Assembly: GCA_951217055.1 (NCBI GenBank) | Contig: OX578281.1 | Location: forward strand, 65,908,043 to 65,972,042 | Direction of reading: 5' to 3' | DNA: 64,000 bases | Source: Gerris lacustris | Lineage: Eukaryota; Arthropoda; Insecta; Hemiptera; Gerridae | Shown: one piece after another, positions 41,384 through 51,800 of the stretch | Position numbering within the stretch: position 1 is the stretch's first letter | Layout: each line of letters opens with the position of its first letter | Notes under the pieces: generated by a model | The model's database searches: none | What the model was told of the DNA's origin: nothing | Seen by the model: only the letters and a program-made list of their open reading frames with translations | Program-made: the position numbers and the translations under genes

Positions 41384-43879
41384 TTAAATTAGATGTTATC
41401 TGTTATGTACTAAATTCAGTGTTGGTATGTATATAACGAAATTTCAAAAACACAAGATTCTTTTGATACAAAGAGATTCTTTTGTATAATGTAGGTACTA
41501 GATACACACGTATATTTTAAGCGTATTATAACATAATCAAGCGTAATTGAACGCATAAAACAATAGGCTTATAAATCAGTCTCATCACTTAAACCCACGT
41601 AAGAAAAACTTTTTTGTTTGGAAAATTTCGCAAATATAAAATTTCCCGTGTAGAGCTTAGTAGAAAAGTTTTCCTTTTTTAAAATAATTTTAAGTATTTC
41701 CTATTCAAAGTTTTTATCATAATTCAAATCCAAAAAAGTTTCAAAATGGAAAAAAAAATTGAAAAGAAATGACACAATATGATTCAAGAATAGAAAATAT
41801 TCTTGAAGCAGTTTATTCATATCAGGACATCCTCTTGAACCTAAAGTTCTGTTTAGAGCAATTTATCTCTAAATATAGAATTTTTTTATATTTTTATTTT
41901 ATTTTAAGCAACTTACTTTGAGTTTTAAAGTAATAAGAACTTTATAAACTCCTGTCTGATATATTTTACACATGAAATATATGTAATTGAATATATGGCA
42001 ATATTCAAGTAATTCTACTACTGATAAGAAAAAATATATGAATAAATAAAACCGGCTCAAGGCAACTGAGTCAAACTTTCTCATCTCTAAATCACATTTT
42101 TAACCAAATATGTACATTGTACATTCTATCTATACTTAGTATATACTCAAGTAAAGAGAAAGAAATATACTAGATTCTTAAATAGGTTTAATGATAGCAA
42201 TATTATGAGTAATAATATATTTTATAGAAGCTCAGTGAATGTTGTTATAAAAAAAAAGCAATACCACAACTTTTAGTGCACTCAATTAGACCTTAAAATC
42301 GACCTCGTGTATTAGAATCAGACAAATTTGACTTTTTATAAATGGCAGGGGGGTGGGGGTTGAAATTTGATTATGGACATTTTTATGCGAAAAATAAATT
42401 TGGTATAGTATTTAAAAGAAATGATAAAGAAAACTTTTTTTGAATAGTCGAAATTTGGACCGGTTTCCTCGTGTGCAATTTTAGAAAATTGTACTCTCTA
42501 GGTACAGGGTACATTTTGAATAAATAAATTATACTATAAATCGATAATACGATATAGTGTTAAAGGTTGAATTTGAAGTGTTAAAAGGTTGAATCTAAAG
42601 GGCATTAAGTGTACCTATATATTTAGAATTGACTTATATGTATTGACAAAACATTACATTATACCAATGCAAGCAGAATATATTATGTATTGTTGAAATG
42701 TTGATAGTTAATTATTATAGTTTAATCCTAGAATGATCACCCCCGTACTTATCTTCTGACTTACCAAACTTGCAATAGTAATTATTGGACATTATTACTG
42801 GGAATGTAACTAAAGCACTACAAGGCTGCTGATTATTCTCACATTTATCAGTCTATAATGTAACAGCAAAGTACTTTTGGAAATGGATAGTACATTTAGA
42901 TTACATATTTCACTGAAATATTCAGAAATAGCTCAAATAACAGAGACTAACAAAACATTTGACAGCTTTATTTCGAACCTTTGTATTTTAAATCGACTAG
43001 TTTTCACTTCAAAATTCTTCTTGAAAGCAAAGTATTTTCTTTACCTTCTTTCTCGCAATTTAAATCAAATTAATATCAAAGAGTTCTTAAAATAGAATTA
43101 TTTTAAAAGATGTTCAAAGTTTCCTTGTTCTTGGAAAGTGAAATGTTAGCTTAAATTGAACGAGAGAAAATAAATAAACATAGAAAAAGCACTGAGTAAT
43201 TGGAAGAGAAAAAGATTCTAAGGATCTCTGCAAATTTCATTTAGAATCTGAATTGAAAGGCAGACTACACATGCTAAATACATTAATTTCGCAAATTCTT
43301 ATTTCTTAAAATAGCAGAGTTAATTTTAAAACTCCATCTACATTCGAGAACAGATTTTTTTTTCGATATAAGTGTATCTATATACAGGTGACCCCCGATA
43401 AAATGTCATAACGACACTGGCGGATTCTATGGGTCAATTGCAACAAATAATGACGAGTAAGCATTTGCCCATTTCTCAATAGTTCTCGAGACATCGATTT
43501 ATTTCTTTTTTTAAATTGTTGCACGAAAATTTTCAAAAAATTATCTCAAAAAATAAATGAGATAGAGCAATTTAGGCTAAGTGACAATTTTAATGAGCAT
43601 ATAAAATCCTTTTAGAATCACTCATTTATTCCCAAATTATCAGCTGTTAAGCATCTTTTAAGTCCTGTTACATTTGAAATTAGCATTTTTTTAAAAGTTG
43701 ACCACGAAATTCCTGAGCTTTCTACTCTTAATTGAGATGTTAGAAGTGTTGCATTTTCAGGAAAAACTTCTGCTTTTCATAAGCTTTCAAATGGTATAAT
43801 TATAGTTTAAGATTAATGGACTAGTTTTTGAATTATGGTTTATGGTGGATTGAATGCTACCAGACATGAAATTTTTTGG
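41384..43879. other. AT-rich spacer, nothing recognised
   Basis: Scanned for ORFs, SINE heads and inverted ends. The ORFs at 41899-42084 and 42877-43095 carry no recognisable motif and have AT-rich codon use like the surroundings, so I do not call them. Confidence 0.4.
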
Positions 43880-44110
43880 TCAGGGTCACAACCGATTCTT
43901 GTACAAATTTAAAAAAGGTTTCCCCAAAAAAAACCACAACACTTCGGGTTTCTTATAGAAAATCTGACGCTTAACAAAAAAGTTCCTAAAAACATTGATC
44001 TGGAACAGCTTCGTTTTCGAGATATTCGCATAAAAACACAATTTTTGACGTTTTTCATTAAAATACTCTCACATACTACACTTCTTATTGTCCAGGACAT
44101 AGCGTGCAAA
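43880..44110. repeat. Dispersed repeat, reverse of 36416-36600
   Basis: 'cttgtacaaat', 'cagcttcgttttcgagatat' and 'gtccaggacatagc' match the other copy in reverse. Non-coding. Confidence 0.45.
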
Positions 44111-44124
44111 AAAGTATCTGACTA

Positions 44125-44480
44125 ACATCAAGCTAGAATTTTGTATACAAGTCAATCTTTTAGCGCCTTTTAAGAATATGTGGTCGGCTAAGTTCGTCTG
44201 AGGGACATTGCTTGGCAATAGGCTTTTGAAAAAAACAAACCGGTGGAGAGCGGCCTTGTCTCACTAATTATGGTGGACAATGTGATTTTCATGATCCTGA
44301 GTACAGAATTAGTTAGTACCCCAAAATCAAGTCGATGTTAGTTTGTCCCTTGACAGGTGACTACGTTGATTTTTAGTAATATTTGAATAACTAACCTATC
44401 AAGTGTGAAAATAACATTGACTTGATTTTTAAGGTACTAACAAATTCTATGCGATGATTATGGGTACCCCATCCTCCTGC
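44125..44480. mobile_element. Foldback element family F, copy 1
   Basis: Colinear with 59335-59850 ('ggacaatgtgattttcatga', 'tcctgagtaca-aattagtt', 'gaataactaacctatca'). An internal inverted pair 'ttagtaccccaaaatcaagt' / 'cttgatttttaaggtactaa' makes it a foldback. Confidence 0.65.
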
Positions 44481-44667
44481 AGTGCTTGCACTGGTTAGTA
44501 ACACACCTGCTAGTGTAGCGGTAGTAGTCGTTTTGAGCATACACTCGTTTTCTGGCAAATTCCCGTCAAAGCTACTTCGTCGATTCGTAACGTCAGAGCT
44601 TCGTCAAGCTAACGTTTAGTAATAGACGTAGGGAGTTAATTGGTCGTCGAATGAGCCTACAGCCTGG

Positions 44668-44830
44668 GAAAATGGGCCTGAGTTAAGGGGCAATAGGCCT
44701 AGGGGTAAGGGACAATAGGCCTAGGGGTAAGGGGCAATGGGCCTAGGGTAATTGGCCTTGGGCCAGAGATCAATGGCCGATAATCTGGGGCCTGAAGCAC
44801 TTAGCAAAGTGCCTAGGGCTTTTGGCCTAG
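44668..44830. repeat. Degenerate ~22-bp tandem repeat (GGGCCTAGGGGTAAGGGGCAAT)
   Basis: Four clear units ('caataggcctaggggtaagg') followed by decayed ones ending 'ttttggcctagggcatagg'. Purine-rich on the + strand. Confidence 0.75.
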
Positions 44831-45611
44831 GGCATAGGACCATCACTCAATTTCAGATTCTTCTGATGTTCCTACTAAGTTATTTGTCATCAAAAGTTTG
44901 TATATCTCACTAAAAGATTTAATATTGAGTTCATAATAGTTTTATCTTTATAAAAGTGTAGTTTCAACCCAAAAACTATATTTTCTGCATATGTTAGTCG
45001 AATCGACGAAGGTTTAGTAATACCACCTATCCAATCACCATTAGCATTTAAGGGTTGAAAAAAAATTGGTAAGTGTACTTTTGTACCGATTTGTATCATA
45101 ATAGTAATTTCATGCATAATACTCTACACTTTATATCAGTGTTATTCTTTGTCGGTTTAATGCATATATGGGGAAAATGCAGTGGCCTTGCTCCCACTAT
45201 TGCCTCGTAAAAAACCAAGACGATGCTAAAGCAAGCAAAAAGGAATGATATCCCAACAAAACTCTAACCATGAAAAAGGGTTTCAGACATCCTCCCAATA
45301 GTCTATCTAAAAAAGCATATCAAAGTAGTGTTACCTACATTAAGCCTGCACTTTCTTTAGACCATAACCTCACTTCACGAGCAACACTGCTCTTTTGTTT
45401 TTATTGCTTAACACTCGCCCTTTCTCTGAATGCAGCATAAAACATTAGTATCATGTGTAGTCATATAAGAGTTACGAGGGTAAAGGGAAGGAGAGAAAGA
45501 AAATAGTTTAAGAACCCCTCCCAAAATATCTACATTGCTGCCAAGTCTGTTTTATGCCTCCTTTAGAAGTATGTAATATAATTATAGTTTGCAGCAGAAA
45601 AGGGAATCTTA
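44831..45611. other. Spacer, nothing recognised apart from a GTAC dyad block
   Basis: 45066-45096 carries the 'gtgtacttttgtaccgattt' motif that recurs at 56.4-63.3 kb. No gene seen. Confidence 0.4.
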
Positions 45612-45830
45612 ATGCCTAATTTACATGCAACCCACTTCTGTGGCAGTAAGAAGGGAAGTAAGCACGAAATAAAGCAGCGCGAGTATGTAAACAGGATACG
45701 TGCGCTGCACATGCTCCTGCCATTCGGGCTACCCGTTGCACCCTTCGTGGGCGGTTTTTCGTGCGGAAGTCAAAGGTCAGGTAGCGCGAGTGGCATGGAT
45801 TGTTTACGCTCTTCTACTTTCTTACCTTAA
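45612..45830. other. Short GC-rich island of unknown nature
   Basis: Base composition rises sharply relative to both flanks and CpG is frequent ('agcagcgcgagtatg', 'atacgtgcgctgcaca', 'gtagcgcgagtggcatg'). A 72-codon ORF spans it but shows no motif. It could be an unannotated exon, promoter or MITE. Confidence 0.35.
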
Positions 45831-46658
45831 CACATTTTCCTGAAATAGCAAATATTTAAAAAAGAAATCGTAAAATATCGATTGCACTCTTTTTAAGACA
45901 AAAATTCCCATTGAATTTCATTATGATATCTGCCATCATTTTGAAAATATCATCATTTAAAAATTGTATTTAATCGATAGAAATTTTTTAACAAATTGAC
46001 AAAATGCAACATGTCCCTGAAGCTGCATCTTTTTCGAAGTCCTCCATTGGGCGAGGTAGAATGACAAGTAAGTGAAGCGATAATGTAAACTTTTACTGCC
46101 TCTGATGCTGCCACAGAAGAATTTTCAGAGTAAAATTCAGCGAGGAGCAATGGCAGTGGCTGAATGTAAACTAGGCATTGCGTGACAATATATTGCATAT
46201 GCATTGAGTGATAAACACAACAAAATACTAAAAAAAATATATTATTTAAATCCATAGTTCCTTCAGTAAGAAATTCACAGATGACTGTAAATGGGTCATA
46301 CATTTTCCCTCAGATATTAATAAAATAGATCATAGCATCTTGAGGTACAAATATGTATTTAGATATTAGCTAAATCAATACGAAATATTCTACTGGAAAT
46401 AGGATTTGATATTGCGTGAAGTATAATTACAGGTGAGATATATAAATTGGATCTCTAATGAAATTTTGTGACGGTATAGTTTATCAGCAGACATCACCAG
46501 ATGGCAACTGACCCACAAACAAAGCAATCTGTATATAACATCCCTAAGTAAATTATGTATTTTAAAATAAGTAAAAATAATATTTAAAGCCCAATATCAT
46601 TTGGTAGATATAAAATGAGCTTATAAAAACAACTCTCAAGAAAATTAGGTCGGTAGAA
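45831..46658. other. AT-rich spacer, nothing recognised
   Basis: The 116-codon minus-strand ORF at 45953-46303 shows no recognisable motif and is not called. Confidence 0.4.
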
Positions 46659-46813
46659 GTTGGGTCGTCTTCAAGATTATTAGTTAGGAGTTGGGTCGTC
46701 TATAACATGATTGGTTAGGAGTTGGGTCGTCTATAACATGATTGGTTAGGAGTTGAGTCGTCTCCACGATGATTGGTTTGAAGTTGCGTCGTTTCCAACA
46801 TGATTGGTTATTT
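46659..46813. repeat. 31-bp tandem repeat, five units
   Basis: GTTGGGTCGTC-type units start at 46659, 46690, 46721, 46752 and 46783 (exact 31-bp period), joined by 'atgattggttaggagtt'. The last two are diverged. Confidence 0.85.
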
Positions 46814-46996
46814 GCATGCAAAAGTGCTTTTTGCGTTAGAAAAGTAACTATCGTGGTCGATTAACTCAAGTTATAATTCAGAATGAACTATAGATGGCAG
46901 AGTTGTGGATTAGAAGCTTTGTTATTCATGCTTTGATGCGAAATAATCTCTAGGGGTATTACGCTTTGAGGTTATGCGAATGTAGCAAAGCATTCG

Positions 46997-47828
46997 TGTT
47001 CACGCACGTATTAGGTTTAAAATAATTGTATTGTAAGAAGTCTGTTTACTAAATTTATACGTTTTATATTTGTAATATCTATAGCCTGGTTTTAATCTTT
47101 AATAGTTAAAAAACGATAAGATGTATCAGTAGGTGGATTAGGACGTGTTACGGTCAAGGGTCGCGCCGTGTTTACTGCACTCGTATATCGCCGGATCGCC
47201 TCCACCTCCTCCTTCAGATCAGTCGGCCCTAAGCAGTGTCAAAGGCAAGTGCGTTTTTCTCCGTCTCACCTGGCAGCTCAGACATCGCGTCTCGAACTCA
47301 CTGCAGGACGGGGAAACTGCGTCTTTACAAGGGACTCCCGACAGGTGACTGAGGAGAATGTGACAATCTCCAGGTCCAGTTAGTAGTGTTCAGGAATAGG
47401 ATACTTCTAATTACCGGTAGGAGCTTTATATAGCAATTTACCATTTACCTTCTCATCTTTTGAGTTTTCTTCTTACCTCAATATCTCCAGAATAACAGTT
47501 TATTACAGTACCAGCTGCTGCTTTCCGCTTACCGACGGGGACATTTTTATTTTAAGTTTAAATCTACAAAGATAAACCTTTGCTATTCATTTCACTTTTT
47601 ATTTAAGAGAAATTTATTCTGTTTATTTCAACATACTTAGTATGTCATCTACATTTTCATTTTATTAATACAGTTCACTTTTTTTTGTCATTTACGAATT
47701 TTATGAGAATTACAATTTCATTTATTTTTGCATTCTATTTTTTTTATTTTTATACATTAAACCAGCTATCCCAACGAGGTTGGATCTCAAAGATTAAATC
47801 TCAAATTAATCTCAGATCTGCCTGCACA
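46997..47828 (+). repeat. 5' LTR of the BEL/Pao element
   Basis: Starts TGTTCACGCACG and ends GCCTGCACA. Contains a TATA-like 'ctttatatagc' near 47428 that may drive transcription. The short ORFs at 47145-47383 also occur in the other LTR and are not genes. Confidence 0.95.
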
Positions 47829-47834
47829 TAAAAT

Positions 47835-47852
47835 TGGTCCAATTGGGGCCGA
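47835..47852 (+). other. Primer-binding site
   Basis: TGGTCCAATTGGGGCCG, six bases after the LTR end, has the TGG start expected of a tRNA 3'-end complement. The tRNA was not identified. Confidence 0.6.
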
Positions 47853-48885
47853 ATATTGAATTTGTTTTTATATAAATATTTTGGTTTTAACTATCTCGGT
47901 TTTTTATTTGCAAAAGTTTATTTGTTTAACACGTTTAATTTTGGAAACTTTTGTGTATGAATTATTTTTCAAAACAAATTCTGATTTATTAAAGATTTAT
48001 GATGTTTTTATATTTATTTTTTCATACTAGAACATTTCATGAATAAACAAAAAAAATCTGTGATTTCTATTTCTTTTTCTTTTGGAGAAAATATTATTAT
48101 TTTACCTACTTTTAAATTTGTCCCTTGACAACAAATGTTTATTCTTTTTAATACTTCATTTTACAAGGTTTATAGTAAGTAATTTTTTATTTTTGAGTTT
48201 AAATTAACTCAAGTTTGTTTTTGAAAATTAATTCTAATGAATTTTACTTCGGAAACTTAACTTTGAAAAGGTTAATTTGTAAATCTTTAAATATTTTAAG
48301 TTGTTTATTTTCTTTCATTGTAGATGATAGGTACTTATGCTATTAAATTTTAATTATTATTTTAATTATTTTGAATATATGTAAGAGATTACACATTAAC
48401 ATTTATTATTTCTATGAATTTATTCATATTGTACAACAATACTGAGTTATAAGTTATAAGGTTGTGCGTGAATGTTTCTCTCAGTGAATAGTATTTTAAT
48501 TCAGATTTTCATTTCAGAATCATTTAGATTATTTATCTTATTTTAGATTTTATTGAGAATCGTTCCAAGGTTTGTTTACTTAATTTAATACTTATTTTAT
48601 TTAATTTGTATACTTTCTTCCAATTCTCAGGTTATGTTTTCTTTCTTTATTATAATCTTGGGGTAATTGAGTTAAAACGTAATTAGTTTATTATTTATTT
48701 TAATTTCTCTCGTTCTTATAATTTAAACTATTTCCTGTCCTTGATTTAATTTCCTATTTTTAGTAATCCCTAAGATTTCTCTTTACGCCTCTTCCATTTA
48801 TCCTCTTGATTTATTTTATACTTATATTCATCTATTTTCAAGTAATTTTATTTTAGTTACTTCATTTTTTTTCTTCGATCAAATC
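47853..48885 (+). other. BEL/Pao untranslated leader
   Basis: AT-rich leader of about 1.03 kb between primer site and gag start. No ORF recognised. Confidence 0.7.
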
Positions 48886-51800
48886 ATGGCTTCGGAAGAG
48901 GGTTTGAAGAGTCTTAGGACTAAACTTCAGAGAACCGCCTCATTAATTAGGGCCATTACAGAGCAAGGACGCCTCATAGCCAATGATCCTTCACAACTAT
49001 TTATATTTAAAGGGATGTACAAAGAATTGCGTCCATACTTTACTTTATATAGAGAACAGTGGGATCAAATTGGTGATATGAGTGTAGATTTAAAGAAAGA
49101 ATTTCCTAGTAAAGAAGAAAAACAACTAAACGGTACGGTGGAAAGACTTTTCTACGAAGCTCATTCAATTTATGAAGATCATATGAACCCTACACCTCTA
49201 AAACCACCATCTACGGTATATCGAAATGAGTCATCACGATGGGGAAAGACTCGCTTGCCCCCCATTGACCTTCCGAAGTACGATGGTTCTAGTAGCACTA
49301 AATGGCCGCAATTTCGGGACACTTTTAATTCAATGATACACGAAGATGAAATTTTGTCAAACATAGAGAAGTTTCATTTCCTGTTGTCGTCATTACAGGG
49401 TGAAGCTCTAAGTTTAATTAAGGGTATACCTATCCAAGAGGATACCTACGAGCAGGCTTACGAGTTAATTTTAAGTAATTACAATAACAAAAGAATTCTT
49501 GCCACTAATTATTTAAAACCGTTATTGGACTTTAAACCTATGAGCTCTAAACCTAATGTTAAAACACTTAAATCATTTTTAACTACAGTGATAGAAAATA
49601 TAGCCTCATTAAAGTTATTAAAGATACCGAATCTCGACGAATTCATATTATTCACCCTTACTGTCAGATGTCTTGATCCCTCAACAAGAAAGGCATTTGA
49701 AAGGGACAATAACGCCGAATATCCAGGTTTTGAATCTTTGGTTAATTTTTTGAAAAATGAGTGTAGGACTCTTGAGTTTGCAGCTTCTGATATCTCGACA
49801 CCATCAGGTGTAACTCCGAGGTCCATCAGTTCTCCAAATACCTACCGCTTTAAATCTGGCTCACAACAGAATCCAAAGTCCAAGGCAACAAAATCGTCTT
49901 TTTTTGCTGATTCAAAGAAAGTAACTCAGCAACAAGACGCAGGTGGTAGTACACCACAGAACACTTCTGGGTCAACGACTACACCTGTTTCATCTGAACG
50001 AAAGTCACCTAGATCACCTCCATGCCCTATCTGCAATCGCAAACACACTTTGTATCAGTGTGGTCTTTTCAAAGGACTTGCTGTAGCTGATAAGAAGAAG
50101 GCGCTTAAGGACTGGGTTGGATGTCTGAACTGTCTTTCAGTTTTACACAAACAAGATGCTTGTCCATCTTCAAGAACATGTAGGCACTGTCAAGGTCATC
50201 ACCATTCATGGCTGCACGATCCTGATGAGTCACCCGCTGACACTAACTCTCGCCAAGCGACTCCTAAGTCTGGACTCACGGTAGATAATCGCGCTGGTGG
50301 TAAACCCAGTACATCTCAAACAGACTTTAGTGGTATGGCAACCTGCGGTGAAGTTTTATTAGGGACTGCCCTTGCACATGTTAAGGACACATCTGGTGGT
50401 TATCAACTCGTGCGCATGGTGCTAGATTGTGGGAGTCAGTGTTCGTTTATGACTCAAAGTTGTGCGACTCGTCTGGGACTACCACTGCATCCTACGTCAC
50501 GGTCTATTTCAGGAGTAGGCCAAACACAACTCAAAGGAATGCAAGGGCAACTCACATGTTCTATGAAACCTTGTGATTCCAGTCATCCGGAATTATCTAC
50601 AGAAGCGATCGTAGTCTCTAAAATTACGAACGAACTTCCTCACATTAACTTGACTTCTCTCCCATTTAAGTCTTTTAACAACTTCAAATTGGCAGACCCA
50701 TACTTTTGGAAGCCAGGACCCATAGACTTCTTGGCGGGGGCAGACATTTATTTTGATATAATTTCTGGGGCTCCTGTTTCTGTGGCATCACACCTTCCAA
50801 AAGTATTGCCTACTATTTTTGGTTACGTCGTCGCAGGCCGATCTGCAGGGTTGAAGTCTAATCAAGTAACGTCTTTTATCACCGAAGATATTTCAGACCT
50901 GAGTAAACAGATGTCAAAGTTCTGGGAAATTGAGGAACCTGTTGTATCTCGGCCTATAGTGTCATCGGAAGATCAACATTGTGAGGATCATTTTCTTAAC
51001 ACGTATTACAGAGAACCCGATGGAAGATATGTAGTAGCATTACCGTTCCGGAAATCTAACCTTGAGTTCCCTCTATCAAGAAATCAAGCTATTGTTCGCT
51101 TCATCAATTTAGAAAAGAAGTTGGAAAGAGACCCGACTCTCAAAATGGAGTACCATAAATTCATGAGAGATTACATAGACTTAGGACACATGAGTGTAAC
51201 TGAAGAGCCGTCATCATATGTGATACCCCATCATTGTGTCTTCAAGCAAGAAGGTACAAAGTCCAAATTGAGAGTAGTGTTTGACGCTTCAAGTAAAACT
51301 AAAAAAGGGTCGCTAAATGAGTGTCTCTATAAAGGGCCAAAACTCCAAAAGGACATTAGTCAGATAATACTAAATTTTAGATCGCACTTGGTAGTTTTCA
51401 CTGCTGACATCGTTAAAATGTTTAGGCAGATTTTGGTTTGTCCTAGTGACCGTAAATATCTGCGAATCGTTTGGAGATTTGACATAGCAGATCCAATTCA
51501 AGTCTACGAGCTGCATACGGTTACCTATGGACTAGCACCGAGTCCGTTTCAGGCCAATAGGGTCATCATCCAGTTAGCGCGAGATGATGGTCATCTCTAC
51601 CCACGTGCTGCGGCTGTTCTTGAAAACGATATTTACATCGACGATATCGTCACAGGGGCATCGTCCGTGAATGAAGCCAAACTGCTACAGCAAGAGTTAA
51701 TAGAACTTTTGAATCGGGGTCAATTTCAGCTTAGCAAATGGTCAAGTAACAGACCAGTATTACTTGAAAACATTGATGACACATCAAAACAAGAAGTCTG

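Noticed and set aside
45953..46303. 116-codon minus-strand ORF
   Set aside because: AT-rich codon use like the spacer, no motif, no splice or promoter signals noticed.
47145..47383. Two overlapping small ORFs, repeated at 54422-54660
   Set aside because: They lie in the BEL/Pao LTRs and are identical because the LTRs are. No protein motif.
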